A DNA stretch of 43,911 bases, from positions 1 through 43,911 of the IMG/VR virus record IMGVR_UViG_3300009702_000039; one strand, written 5' to 3'. Positions 1 to 7,676 of this stretch are shown piece after piece. The position numbers were made by a program, and so were the translations under genes. Under the pieces are notes generated by a model. That model had not been told where the DNA came from, did not search any database, and saw only the letters and a program-made list of their open reading frames with translations. The DNA is from a virus. Every line of letters starts with the position of its first letter. Positions within the stretch are counted from its first letter, which is position 1.

Positions 1-176
1 TAAGGAATGACGCACGATTGGTTGCGAGAACCGTTGTTGCTCATAATGCACAAATCGTTGGTTTACTTGGTCAGGCAGAGGCATTGCAGCGATTATCTTA
101 CGCAATGCTGGATAATATGGCCCCGAATGAAGGGCCATCGGGTAAGTATAGAATAGGTACACAAAAGGAGAAGTGA
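1..176 (+). CDS. C-terminal end of an unknown protein (truncated by window edge)
   Basis: The frame beginning at base 3 is open from the window edge to a TGA at 174-176, giving the last 57 residues of a protein that starts outside the window. The visible part is helical and mixed in charge (RNDARLVARTVVAHNAQI near its start, GTQKEK at the end). An AAAAGGAG Shine-Dalgarno for the next gene lies inside its last codons, and the next ATG follows the stop after one base, so it belongs to the same operon as the lysis-type genes downstream. I do not recognise the family. Confidence 0.5.
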   Translation, partial: RNDARLVARTVVAHNAQIVGLLGQAEALQRLSYAMLDNMAPNEGPSGKYRIGTQKEK

Positions 177-177
177 T

Positions 178-321
178 ATGACAGGAACATTGATTATTAT
201 TGGTATTACAAGTGTGGTAGCAGTTTTTGCTGCCGGATGGTTGATTGGAAGGAAGTGGAATACGAAGGTGGAAACCAAGCTTCGCGATGAACTGGACAAG
301 ATTAAGAACTTACGCCGATGA
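178..321 (+). CDS. small membrane protein, 47 aa
   Basis: A 47-residue protein with one N-terminal hydrophobic segment (residues about 4-23, TLIIIGITSVVAVFAAGWLI) followed by a strongly charged tail rich in K, R, D and E that looks helical. It starts one base after the previous stop, with AAGGAG about 7 bases upstream of the ATG, and its stop overlaps the ATG of the next gene. The topology and its place beside a holin-like gene suggest a lysis accessory or short inner-membrane spanin-like protein. That role is inference only; the product is far shorter than typical Rz proteins. Confidence 0.55.
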   Translation: MTGTLIIIGITSVVAVFAAGWLIGRKWNTKVETKLRDELDKIKNLRR

Positions 322-680
322 TGTATAAATCACTGCTAGAGTTCCTGTTCATTACTTTCCTGTTTTGCCAGACGGCATTCGCTATGGGAGGTATTGAACA
401 GGAACTTCAGTGTACCGCTAAGTCAACATGGGGTATTGGCACATTCGATACGGTGATAACGCCTTTAGGTCACAAGAAAGCGCTACGCCAAATGGTGTAT
501 GATAATCATAAACGATTGATTGCATTGGTCAGATGGGAACATTGGCCCCATGGCCCTAATATGGTGGTGTCCCTTAAGAGTGTGCCGGTCAGTACGAATG
601 ACCGGGCAGTTATGATGTATTACATTTATCACGGTTGCCGTTTGATTTCGACAAAGAGGCTGGTATTATGGCCTCTTTAG
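318..680 (+). CDS. secreted hypothetical protein, 120 aa
   Basis: A 120-residue protein with a clear cleavable signal peptide: charged start, hydrophobic core LLEFLFITFLFC and a likely signal peptidase I site after AFA near residue 22. There is no lipobox, because the cysteine in the core is preceded by F rather than G, A or S, so it is not an Rz1-type lipoprotein. Two ATG codons at 318 and 321 are possible; the first overlaps the stop of the preceding gene, indicating coupled translation with no Shine-Dalgarno of its own. Two further cysteines (near residues 32 and 107) could form a periplasmic disulfide. It sits in the lysis cluster, but I do not recognise the family. Confidence 0.6.
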   Translation: MMYKSLLEFLFITFLFCQTAFAMGGIEQELQCTAKSTWGIGTFDTVITPLGHKKALRQMVYDNHKRLIALVRWEHWPHGPNMVVSLKSVPVSTNDRAVMMYYIYHGCRLISTKRLVLWPL

Positions 681-711
681 ATGGTGAACATATTTTCAAA
701 AGGGGGATGAC

Positions 712-1062
712 ATGTGGGGTGTATTAGGAAAGATATTCGGGAGCACGAAAATCATTGATGCCGGTATCAATAGCATTGATGCCCTGGTGTTTACACCTGA
801 AGAAAAGTCCAAAGCGAAGCTTGCGCTACTCAAGGCATATGCACCATTCAAAATTGCACAGAGGTACCTGGCTATAATCTTCGCCGGTCAATTCTCAATG
901 GCCTTCTTTGCTGCTTTGATTCTGTCACTGTTGGGGCAGCCTATTGACCCGGTGTTGAAGGTGGTCGCTGCCTTTTCCCTCGGTCAGATTATGCTGGCAA
1001 TAGTGGCATTTTATTTCCTTGGTGGAGCTATCACCGGAAGCTTTGGGAAGAAGAAAGAATGA
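712..1062 (+). CDS. holin-like protein (3-TM GTA-type holin family)
   Basis: A 116-residue protein beginning MWGVLGKIFGS, with a polar helical stretch (TPEEKSKAKLALLKAYAPFKIAQR) followed by two hydrophobic segments (about residues 59-78 and 85-107) and a basic KKKE end. This order matches my memory of the 'holin of 3TMs, for gene-transfer release' family, whose members are usually 110-150 residues long. A holin would form the membrane lesion that releases endolysin at the end of infection. AAAGGGGGA precedes the ATG at a normal distance. No endolysin is visible in the window; it may lie upstream of base 1. Confidence 0.65.
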   Translation: MWGVLGKIFGSTKIIDAGINSIDALVFTPEEKSKAKLALLKAYAPFKIAQRYLAIIFAGQFSMAFFAALILSLLGQPIDPVLKVVAAFSLGQIMLAIVAFYFLGGAITGSFGKKKE

Positions 1063-1163
1063 AACGTACAATCTGTTTCATCTGCTTGTTCCCAGCGTAC
1101 TTTGTATACTGCATATTCAACATGCCTCGCAGGCCCGGGAAGCAATATAACAAGTCAACATAA
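1059..1163 (+). CDS. tiny hydrophobic protein, 34 aa
   Basis: An ATG at 1059 overlaps the TGA of the holin-like gene in the ATGA arrangement common in this genome. It opens 34 codons ending in TAA at 1161-1163. The product has a hydrophobic, cysteine-containing N-terminal half (FICLFPAYFVYCIFNM) and a basic tail (PRRPGKQYNKST). It could be a small membrane lysis accessory. No family is recognised, and the support is coding context only. Confidence 0.35.
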   Translation: MKRTICFICLFPAYFVYCIFNMPRRPGKQYNKST

Positions 1164-1180
1164 ACTCTATGAGGAACTCC

Positions 1181-2233
1181 ATGACCGATAAAGACATTGG
1201 AACAAAAGTCCCAAGAATCCGCCTGTCCGACAAAGAGTATGACTTGATAATGCGAGTGAGAAACCTCAACGTCACCGCTGAAGGTCTATCCCTCGTTGGC
1301 CGGTCGACCTACACCGGAAAGGACGGTACACAGTCAGGCTGGACGATTGAGCGCAAGGATAAAGCGAAAGAGATGGACATGATTAACGCTGTCGCTGCCG
1401 CTTTGAATGAACACATTACGAAAGCGAAACCAATGCGACCTAAAGCCCTCGAACTCGATACCAACCTATTGAATCAATTCACAGTGACCGACCACCACCT
1501 CGGCATGTTGGCCTGGGGTGAAGAGACTGGCGCAGACTGGGACTTGGACATTGCAGAGGATACTCTTGTCATGGCCATGGCCGACCTGATTCAAAGGGCA
1601 CCTGCTGCGTCTACTGCTCTCTTCGCACAGCTCGGAGACTTCCTGCACTTCGACAGTATCCTCCCGGTCACTCCGACGTCTGGCCACATACTCGACGCAG
1701 ACACTCGATTCAGGCTCCTAATTAGAACAGCGATACGGGTCGCTCGCCGGGTGATTAACATGCTGCTGGAAACTCACGAACATGTGCATGTGGTCATGGC
1801 CGAGGGCAACCATGATGAAACCTCAGCGATGTGGCTGAGCGAAATGTTGGCTGAGTTTTATATCAACGAGCCGAGGGTGAGCATCGACACTTCACCGGAT
1901 TGCTATTACTGTTACGAGTTCGGCAAGACCTCGCTGTTCTATCATCACGGACACAAGAGAAAACCTGCCAATCTTGACGATGTATTCGTAGCGAAGTTCC
2001 GGGAGGTGTTCGGCAGGACTGAGTTCAGCTACGGTCACACTGAGCACTTGCACAACGAGAGGTCTGTAGAATCGAACTTGATGATAATCACTCAACATCG
2101 TACACTCGCGTCACCGGACGCATACGCCTCTCGCAATGGCTGGATTTCAGGACGTGAGGCGTCCGTCACCACCTACAGTAAAACGAAGGGTCGCATCGGA
2201 GAACAGATGGTCACCCCGGGGATGTTAATATGA
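1181..2233 (+). CDS. calcineurin-like metallophosphoesterase
   Basis: A 350-residue protein with the metal-binding motifs of the calcineurin-like phosphoesterase superfamily in order: DHH (about 103), GDFLHFDS (152-159), GNHDE (209-213), YHHGH (about 253-257) and GHTEHLH (about 286). These provide the Asp, Asn and His ligands of a two-metal site. Similar 'phosphoesterase' genes occur in many podophages, and their substrate is unknown. I choose the ATG at 1181 because GAGGA at 1171-1175 sits 5 bases before it; the in-frame ATG at 1169 lacks a Shine-Dalgarno. It is the first gene of a three-gene nucleotide-metabolism-like group after the lysis genes. Confidence 0.8.
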   Translation: MTDKDIGTKVPRIRLSDKEYDLIMRVRNLNVTAEGLSLVGRSTYTGKDGTQSGWTIERKDKAKEMDMINAVAAALNEHITKAKPMRPKALELDTNLLNQFTVTDHHLGMLAWGEETGADWDLDIAEDTLVMAMADLIQRAPAASTALFAQLGDFLHFDSILPVTPTSGHILDADTRFRLLIRTAIRVARRVINMLLETHEHVHVVMAEGNHDETSAMWLSEMLAEFYINEPRVSIDTSPDCYYCYEFGKTSLFYHHGHKRKPANLDDVFVAKFREVFGRTEFSYGHTEHLHNERSVESNLMIITQHRTLASPDAYASRNGWISGREASVTTYSKTKGRIGEQMVTPGMLI

Positions 2234-2302
2234 ACCACGAAATGGTACGCTGGTGCCACACCGGCATAGGAAAACAGCTTGAACTTTATACGGAGGAAAG
2301 GG

Positions 2303-2548
2303 ATGAAGAAGATGGTCTACATAGCGTCGCCTTATTCAGGGGACGAGCAGAACAGGTTCGAGAAAGTGAGGGACTACGTAGCTCAGGTGATGCTCAAAGG
2401 TGAAGTAATACCCTTCTTACCCATTGTTCACTGCCATGATATTGCCCATGTGCACAACCTTCCCCGCACTCATAACTTCTGGATAGAGATGGGCTTCGGA
2501 TACCTTGTCCGATGTGATGAACTGTGGATACTGACACTCCCAGGCTGA
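2303..2548 (+). CDS. DUF1937-like protein (nucleoside 2-deoxyribosyltransferase fold)
   Basis: An 81-residue protein starting MKKMVYIASPYSGDEQNRFE. The YIASPYS motif followed by an R-x-x-x-V helix and a later D-E-L-W-I-L strand is typical of DUF1937 and of the nucleoside 2-deoxyribosyltransferase-like Rossmann fold, although the protein is short for a full enzyme. The start at 2303 is set by GGAGG at 2292-2296, six bases upstream. A longer in-frame version from 2279 has no such site. It is probably involved in nucleotide salvage or sensing; the exact reaction is not inferable. Confidence 0.65.
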   Translation: MKKMVYIASPYSGDEQNRFEKVRDYVAQVMLKGEVIPFLPIVHCHDIAHVHNLPRTHNFWIEMGFGYLVRCDELWILTLPG

Positions 2549-2627
2549 TGCGCTTCGCAGGGTGTAAAATGTGAGACTATGTTTGCACATAAGCATCGCA
2601 TCCCAGTGAAATATAAAGGAGTTGACG

Positions 2628-2963
2628 ATGTCACCGAATGAAGCCAAAGGATTGAAGGTCTGTCAGGGCAAGCTCGACTGGGAGCTTCTGCCTGACGAAG
2701 TGCTGAAGGAATGTATAAAGGGGTTGATGGACGGTAACCTGAAGTACGAGAGAGACAACTGGAAGCTGCAGGATGGAGAAGTTCAACGTGACTACCGGAA
2801 TGCGGCTAAACGTCATATAGCCGCTGACAAGGCTGGCGAAGTGTATATCCCTGACCCCAAGGGTGACATCGAGGTGCGTCATCTGGCATCAGCAATCAAC
2901 TCACTCATGATAATGATGTGGCATCAGATGAAGGAAGAGAAAAGCAACTCAGAGGTTGCTTAA
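2628..2963 (+). CDS. dATP/dGTP diphosphohydrolase-like domain protein
   Basis: A 111-residue protein with KLDWELLPDEVLKECIKGLMDG, then KYERDNWK. This spacing of 'K...LLP...L...LM.G..KY...NW' matches my memory of the N-terminal domain of phage dATP/dGTP diphosphohydrolases (all-alpha NTP pyrophosphatase-like). The C-terminal part contains HIAADKAGE and a second helix pair with HLASAINSLMIMM. AAGGAG at 2616-2621 places the start at the ATG at 2628. Enzymes of this type remove particular dNTPs. Catalytic activity is not proven by the sequence because the usual acidic cluster is only partly recognisable. Confidence 0.6.
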   Translation: MSPNEAKGLKVCQGKLDWELLPDEVLKECIKGLMDGNLKYERDNWKLQDGEVQRDYRNAAKRHIAADKAGEVYIPDPKGDIEVRHLASAINSLMIMMWHQMKEEKSNSEVA

Positions 2964-3014
2964 CTGTCCTAATTTGTCAACATATATGGATACAAGAGCG
3001 CAAAGAAACCTTGT

Positions 3015-3039
3015 AATCTCGGACTCCACTTCCGAGATT
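3015..3039. terminator. stem-loop, possible terminator of the rightward genes
   Basis: AATCTCGGA (3015-3023) and TCCGAGATT (3031-3039) form a perfect 9-bp stem with a 7-base loop, 50 bases after the last rightward stop codon. No run of T follows on the plus strand, so factor-independent termination is doubtful. Confidence 0.35.
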
Positions 3040-3132
3040 GCATAGCTATAGTATGCATGATGGCCGTTGAATAAACCCGGGTGTCTTAAAATGTAGGTAG
3101 ATATTCATAAGTGCCGACGTTATGGGACAGGG

Positions 3133-3246
3133 TTGCATATAGCCGCTATGTAGCCTTGCACATGGCCGCTGTAGGAATGCGTAATAGTCGTGACTAATCG
3201 GCAATAGCGTACATTTTTGTAACTTAGCGTGCAGTTTTGTAAACTT
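3133..3246. repeat. two pairs of degenerate direct repeats
   Basis: TTGCATATAGCCGCTATGTAG at 3133-3153 is repeated with changes at 3156-3174 (TTGCACATGGCCGCTGTAG). AGCGTACATTTTTGTAACTT at 3206-3225 is repeated as AGCGTGCAGTTTTGTAAACTT cut at its first bases at 3226-3246. Each pair is head to tail with a period of about 20-23 bases, close to two helical turns, as expected of protein-binding sites or iterons. Confidence 0.55.
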
Positions 3247-3252
3247 CTGACA

Positions 3253-3294
3253 ATTATCACCAATAAAGACATATTACTTTTTATTGGTGATAAT
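3253..3294. repeat. 15-bp perfect inverted repeat
   Basis: ATTATCACCAATAAA (3253-3267) and TTTATTGGTGATAAT (3280-3294) are perfect complements around a 12-base loop. This is the longest perfect hairpin in the convergent gap. It could act as a transcript end in either direction or as a cruciform or protein site. No U-run follows on either strand. Confidence 0.6.
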
Positions 3295-3297
3295 GTG

Positions 3298-3325
3298 CCA
3301 AGAAAAAGTGGTGTGTTTTTCTTGG
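3298..3325 (-). terminator. 10-bp stem-loop near the end of the leftward operon
   Basis: CCAAGAAAAA (3298-3307) and TTTTTCTTGG (3316-3325) form a perfect 10-bp stem with an 8-base loop, about 58 bases beyond the helicase stop. The A/T runs are inside the stem rather than after it, so this is only a possible terminator for the leftward transcript. Confidence 0.4.
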
Positions 3326-3330
3326 TGAAC

Positions 3331-3383
3331 TTCAATTTAGTACCTGTGAGGTCTATATTCAATTTAGTACCTGTGAGGTCTAT
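3331..3383. repeat. tandem 26-base repeat with ACCTGTGAGGT dyads
   Basis: A 26-base unit starting TTCAATTTAGTACC and containing ACCTGTGAGGT occurs twice with a 27-base period (3331-3356 and 3358-3383), ending at the helicase stop codon. Each unit contains the small dyad ACCT-GTG-AGGT. Identical adjacent copies suggest a recent duplication or a selected binding site. Confidence 0.7.
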
Positions 3384-4931
3384 TTAGAAGAAGTTCACGT
3401 CGAGTTCGTTTGTTGTTACACCTGACCTGTACCGTTGGATGGCGGCCTTCAATCCAATCTGGTCATCTGTCTTCCGTTCGATGGAGTCAGCTACAGCCAA
3501 ATCAATAGTGTCTCTGCATAGAATCCTGATGATTGACACAGAGTTCTTCTGCCCCTGTCGGTCGAGCCTGCCGCACATCTGCTCATAATACTCGAGGTTC
3601 CAGTTCAGCCCGAACCATACAATGATACTACCGGATTCCTGAAGCCCGTCGACCCCGTGCCCCATGGACGCGGGATGTCCAATCAACAGCTTTATCTCGC
3701 CACTGTTCCACTTGTCGATGACTGACTCCGTGTGCTTTGCGGCAGTGGCGGTAAGGTTCACTGGCTTCAGCTTCTTGAACTTCTTCATGATTCGCTCAGC
3801 ATCAGCTTTGAACGTGTAACTACACAGCACCGGCGCACCACCGGCCTCCTCAAGAACATCCTCAAGAGCCTCCAGCTTTGCGTCATGCAGTTCAGTGTAC
3901 TCATGTGACAGGGCGTTCAGATACGGAGAGCCATTGCAAAACTGCAGACACTTGTTTGATACACTCGACTTGTTGAACAGCTCTATCTCACTGCCATTGT
4001 CCAACCTGGTGAACAGCTCAGCCTCAATTTCCCTGTATGCCCTCATGGCCTTCGGCGGCAAGTCTATCATCATGTTGACTGTATTACTCTTAGGCAAGTC
4101 GAGATAATCAGCAGTGTCCATCTTTATCGTGATGTCACTGATACGACTCTCGATGAACTTCTTGCCAATGTCTGTCGGAGAGTATTTCCACCCCATGTAA
4201 TCGCTGGTGAAGTAACTGTCCCTGTAATGAGTAATAAACTCACCCAGGCGTTTGCCCCCGTCTACCGCGAGGTACTGGCCGTGAAGGTCGATGTATCCGT
4301 TTGATGCCGGGGTGCCGGTCAACCCGGTACGATATTTGATGTGTGGAATAATCTTCCGCCACCCTGTGAAGTGAACCTTGGTCTCGACTGTCCCGCCACG
4401 TCTGTCCTTACGTTTCCTGTCTCTGTTCCCACCGGCCATGCGAAGGCTGGTAGAGTTCTTCACCTTGGAGACTTCATCATACACAATCATCTGAAAAGGT
4501 AGCGGCCTGTCTTGGCTGATGTAATAATGGTCAAGGGTCTCAGCCAGCCAGTTCATGTTCTCATAGTTTATCAGGTAGATGTCAGCGTCAGCGAACAGTA
4601 GCCGGGAACGCTTGTCCTTGGTGCCATGGATGACACTGAATCGAAGGTGCTGCGTGTGAGACCACTTCCGGGCCTCACGTGCCCACACCGAGTTGATAAC
4701 ACGCAGGGGGCCGAATACAAGAGTCTTCTGCACCTGGCCGGCACGCATCCGGTCGACTATGGTGGTCAGTGTAATGGGTGTCTTGCCAAGTCCCATCTGT
4801 AGCCACAGCATCGACTCGTCATGCGTGAGCTGGTGCATGATGCATTGGCGTTGATAATCATGGAGCTGCTTAGGACTTAGATTCACGCAGCCTCCTGTAA
4901 TATGCTTTGCTGGCTGCCATTGCCGCAGCAT
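3384..4931 (-). CDS. SNF2-family (SF2) DNA helicase
   Basis: A 515-residue superfamily 2 helicase/translocase. Visible motifs are GLGKT (47-51, motif I), LVFGPLRVINSVW (Ia), YDEVSKVKN (about 150, a DEVS version of the DEAD box), TGTPASNG (III), and in the second half GHGVDGLQES and CGRLDRQGQK (V-VI, Q-x-x-G-R-x-x-R-x-G-Q). This is the Swi2/Snf2 layout seen beside VRR-NUC and the polymerase in BcepC6B-type phages. ATG 4931 has GAAGGA upstream. A GTG at 4886 has a stronger AGGAGG and begins exactly where the conserved L-x-x-x-Q-L-H-D-Y-Q region begins, so the true protein may be 15 residues shorter. Confidence 0.88.
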   Translation of the reverse strand: MLRQWQPAKHITGGCVNLSPKQLHDYQRQCIMHQLTHDESMLWLQMGLGKTPITLTTIVDRMRAGQVQKTLVFGPLRVINSVWAREARKWSHTQHLRFSVIHGTKDKRSRLLFADADIYLINYENMNWLAETLDHYYISQDRPLPFQMIVYDEVSKVKNSTSLRMAGGNRDRKRKDRRGGTVETKVHFTGWRKIIPHIKYRTGLTGTPASNGYIDLHGQYLAVDGGKRLGEFITHYRDSYFTSDYMGWKYSPTDIGKKFIESRISDITIKMDTADYLDLPKSNTVNMMIDLPPKAMRAYREIEAELFTRLDNGSEIELFNKSSVSNKCLQFCNGSPYLNALSHEYTELHDAKLEALEDVLEEAGGAPVLCSYTFKADAERIMKKFKKLKPVNLTATAAKHTESVIDKWNSGEIKLLIGHPASMGHGVDGLQESGSIIVWFGLNWNLEYYEQMCGRLDRQGQKNSVSIIRILCRDTIDLAVADSIERKTDDQIGLKAAIQRYRSGVTTNELDVNFF

Positions 4932-4965
4932 GACGTTCCTTCAATATGCGAGATTTCTCTATCAT
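4870..4965 (-). CDS. possible small basic protein, 31 aa
   Basis: An ATG at 4965, just after the nuclease stop, opens 31 codons (MIEKSRILKERHAAAMAASK, then YYRRLRESKS) ending in TAA at 4870-4872. It overlaps the N-terminus of the longer helicase start. If this small gene is real, the helicase would start at the GTG at 4886, whose AGGAGG lies within this frame. The Shine-Dalgarno for 4965 itself is weak, so confidence is low. Confidence 0.3.
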   Translation of the reverse strand: MIEKSRILKERHAAAMAASKAYYRRLRESKS

Positions 4966-4973
4966 GAGCGGTG

Positions 4974-5402
4974 TCACTTGCATGAGAGAACCTCCTCCAT
5001 GAACTCATCTACGCCAGTCTTCCCATACACAACGCGAACCTGAGCACCTTCTATTTGTAGTCTGACGTGCTCACGTGTCTGAGCTGATGACAGCACTCCA
5101 TCGTCAGTCTTCACTTCAACAAACCAAACCCTGCTGTTGTGAATTACAATCTGGTCTGGCACTCCTATATGACTCGGTGATACCCACTTACGAGAGAGTC
5201 CTCCTACAGACTCGACGCATCGCTTCAAATATGATTCTACATTGTGCTCTCGTGTGCCCATCTCATTCTCCTCTATATTCTCAATTCCAGAATGCAGAAT
5301 CTGATTGTCTTCCAGCGGGTAGTGTTCACACTCAGTGATGTAATATCCACCTCTGCCCTCTACTATATCAGCCCCACACTTTTCACATCTGAAGCTGCTC
5401 AT
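4974..5402 (-). CDS. VRR-NUC domain nuclease
   Basis: A 142-residue protein. The N-terminus has a CxxC plus later C (CEKCGADI, then ITECEHYPLED), likely a small zinc site. The C-terminal 90 residues are a VRR-NUC (PD-(D/E)xK) domain: WVSPSHIGVPDQIVI supplies the catalytic Asp, WFVEVKTDDG supplies E-x-K, and a Q-x-R-E-H helix follows. Such stand-alone VRR-NUC proteins are common beside phage SNF2 helicases and may act in recombination or junction resolution. The start codon overlaps the polymerase stop (ATGA), so the two are translationally coupled. Confidence 0.85.
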   Translation of the reverse strand: MSSFRCEKCGADIVEGRGGYYITECEHYPLEDNQILHSGIENIEENEMGTREHNVESYLKRCVESVGGLSRKWVSPSHIGVPDQIVIHNSRVWFVEVKTDDGVLSSAQTREHVRLQIEGAQVRVVYGKTGVDEFMEEVLSCK

Positions 5403-7402
5403 CCTATTAACGGCAGCACTAGCTTCTCAGCTTCGGTAACGTACCAGTTATAGTCAATGTCACCGAAGTCGTGACCCTGCATGTTGTTGCATATCATAAC
5501 CGTACTGCCAGTGTGGATACCGGTACGTCGTTCGCCGTAGGTGCTCCGGTTCTTTGTGTGAATCCTTGCGTCCCAGACATCCTCCCCTATTTCATCTATC
5601 ACGTCAAGGTAGGTACTTTCACTGACCCCATTCGCCTTGCAGAACTGCCCGGACTTCCCTCTCGGCGGCACCACCTTCTCCAGAAAGTCACCGTCTGTGC
5701 TGAGGTAATACCGGATAATGTTCGGCATCTTCTCACCGCCCCATTCAAGCGAGGCACTGCGTGGCACCTTCGTCCTAAGCAGGAAATCGTACACGTCCTC
5801 ATGATTCTCAATGAACTCTCTGATGTCAGTTCCTCGCACCAGCGCGGCCTCGGCGGCCTTGGCCACCACCCGGGCTGACCAGTCCTTGTGGTGAGGCAGC
5901 TCCCGGGTGCCGGGGTTCTCAATAGCAGTCACATAAGCATACGCACCAATCCTCTTCAGGTTGCCGTCTTTGTATTCAGCAATGTAGGAGTTGACATCCC
6001 GAATGAACATCCTGGTATACAGAGCCTCCTCCAGCTCCAGCCTTGTCACTCCCTCCCACCAGCGACACACCTCCCGGGAATGCTCGAGGTACTCGCGTGG
6101 GCATAGGTACGTGATACCATCAGTATTGCACTGCACCATGCTCAGCCCCGGTATCTTCAGCATCTGTTCGATGAGCATACACAGCAGCAGCTGACCGTTG
6201 ATGGTGATGCTCATCGTATAGGCTGTATCATAAAACGGGCTAAACTTGTTGTTCGACCCACCGTACGCCCCGTTCAACGCCAGCTTGTATGCCTCGTTCT
6301 CGGCAGTCTTCTTCTTGTATGTCTTCCTTGTTTCATAAACTCCAAGATATGCGAAACAGAAAGCAGGCCCGAGGTGCGCCGGGTACAGTCCGTTCTTGAT
6401 GCCGAGGTTCGGGTAGAACGAACTGACGTCAACATCGACTAGCTGGTGGGTCTCGTTCGAGCGAACAACAGTTTGATGAATCGAAGCATGCAGCCCACCT
6501 GTTCCAAAGTTGTAATCAATACCATTGACTGATGCCTTCAAGTCTTTGAACACTCCCTTCGTCTCAGTGATTGTCTGAGCAGCCAGCCACTGGTGGATAC
6601 GGCGAAACTCAGAGTTCTCGAGAGACACATAAGGGAATATCACATCGGCCAGAGCGAGACTCTTGCGGATTGTTTGTTTCTTCTGCTTGCGTCCATCCAC
6701 AGTGGTATAGCAAGACACTCCATGCTTCTCCATCTCCATTATCAGCAACGTCTCACCAACCTTCACGTCGCTCATGTTCCGCATGTTCCGTTTGAACTTG
6801 TTACTCAGGTCTTCACGCAGCTTCAGGGCAGGCTGAGAGAGCTTGAGAAAGTCATCGGTGGCCACTACATCATGGTAATTGTACTCCTCCAACACGTCAA
6901 TCTGGTCGCCTGTCAGCACAGTACCGACGGGGAACGGCAGGTCTTCAACGCTGTCCATTCTCATATTGAACTCGAGCACCTTCAAACTGGTGGCCTTGGA
7001 CACATTGTCAAAATGATGCATCTTATACAGGTCAATCTGTGGCACCACCTGTTCAGAATCCCAGACAAGGTGTGCGAATCGGTTGGTGAAAGGAGTGTTG
7101 ATTATGGACATGGCCTTGTCGTATATGTCAGGCACCGTGCAATATACATAGTTGTATATGAAGTGAATCACCGGGTAATCGAAGCCAAGGTTATTGAACC
7201 CGACTAGCTTGCACCGGCTCTTGGCCAGAGCGTCCATCCAGAGCCGGAGCAGCGGCAGGTCATTGCGCCGGTCACTCGCCTCGAATACCCAGCGGCGTCC
7301 TGTTACTGCATCACGAGCCGTGAGTGTGAAAGCATTCGGAAATGTCTCGATGTCATATACAACATTGTGACCTGGTTCTATACCGAACAGGAAATCAGGC
7401 AC
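5399..7402 (-). CDS. compact family B-like DNA polymerase with 3'-5' exonuclease
   Basis: A 667-residue replicative polymerase. The exonuclease domain is shown by YDIETFPN (16-23, Exo I with D17 and E19), VGFNNLGFDYPVI (about 67-79, Exo II) and YNYHDVVATDDF (about 175-187, Exo III Y-x-x-x-D). Polymerase motifs are DVSSFYPN (A, about 325), KLALNGAYG (B, about 372) and CNTDGI (C, about 425), the D-x-x-S-x-Y-P / K-x-x-x-N-G-x-Y-G / x-T-D-x set of family B. It is shorter than cellular family B enzymes but normal for this phage type. Translation must start at GTG 7402 because the next ATG lies beyond Exo I; it overlaps the upstream gene by 8 bases. Confidence 0.9.
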   Translation of the reverse strand: MPDFLFGIEPGHNVVYDIETFPNAFTLTARDAVTGRRWVFEASDRRNDLPLLRLWMDALAKSRCKLVGFNNLGFDYPVIHFIYNYVYCTVPDIYDKAMSIINTPFTNRFAHLVWDSEQVVPQIDLYKMHHFDNVSKATSLKVLEFNMRMDSVEDLPFPVGTVLTGDQIDVLEEYNYHDVVATDDFLKLSQPALKLREDLSNKFKRNMRNMSDVKVGETLLIMEMEKHGVSCYTTVDGRKQKKQTIRKSLALADVIFPYVSLENSEFRRIHQWLAAQTITETKGVFKDLKASVNGIDYNFGTGGLHASIHQTVVRSNETHQLVDVDVSSFYPNLGIKNGLYPAHLGPAFCFAYLGVYETRKTYKKKTAENEAYKLALNGAYGGSNNKFSPFYDTAYTMSITINGQLLLCMLIEQMLKIPGLSMVQCNTDGITYLCPREYLEHSREVCRWWEGVTRLELEEALYTRMFIRDVNSYIAEYKDGNLKRIGAYAYVTAIENPGTRELPHHKDWSARVVAKAAEAALVRGTDIREFIENHEDVYDFLLRTKVPRSASLEWGGEKMPNIIRYYLSTDGDFLEKVVPPRGKSGQFCKANGVSESTYLDVIDEIGEDVWDARIHTKNRSTYGERRTGIHTGSTVMICNNMQGHDFGDIDYNWYVTEAEKLVLPLIG

Positions 7403-7598
7403 CGGCTTTCATTTCCTCGATGGTTTTGATTGCGTCATGAGTGTCATGTAGCCCAGTCTCTGCCACATAGCGCAGTGCGATTTCATCATAATAGGACACT
7501 CCGATTAGAGTGCCACCATAGAATGGAGTATCGACCTCCATTTCAGGTCGCTTCTCTTCTTTGTCATTGTAATGGATGACCAGTGTCAGTATGCTCAT
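7395..7598 (-). CDS. hypothetical protein, 67 aa
   Basis: A 67-residue acidic protein (MSILTLVIHYNDKEEKRPEM, ending MKAGA) with GGAGG eight to nine bases before its ATG. It overlaps the polymerase start by 8 bases and probably couples translation into that gene. It looks like a beta strand, then a turn-rich middle, then a C-terminal helix. No family is recognised. Confidence 0.7.
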   Translation of the reverse strand: MSILTLVIHYNDKEEKRPEMEVDTPFYGGTLIGVSYYDEIALRYVAETGLHDTHDAIKTIEEMKAGA

Positions 7599-7676
7599 AT
7601 CTTCTTTCCTCCATGTGTTATAGGGTGAGCAGTTAAAAGCATGCTCAGGCTCTTCTCCCGTCCTACCAACTTTACA

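Larger units (their letters stand above)
2964..3383. other. convergent intergenic region rich in repeats
   Basis: About 420 bases between the last rightward gene and the end of the leftward operon contain no convincing gene. They are packed with a 9-bp hairpin (3015-3039), two pairs of degenerate direct repeats (3133-3174, 3206-3246), a 12-base near-palindrome TAGTCGTGACTA (3185-3196), two long perfect hairpins (3253-3294, 3298-3325) and a 26-base tandem repeat (3331-3383). The position between convergent transcripts suggests bidirectional termination; the density of repeats would also fit a replication origin or a protein-binding site. Confidence 0.6.

Noticed and set aside
2230-2403. 57-codon frame starting at an ATG that overlaps the phosphoesterase stop
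   Set aside because: It overlaps the well-supported DUF1937-like gene for 100 bases in another frame, has no good Shine-Dalgarno and its sequence has no protein-like pattern.
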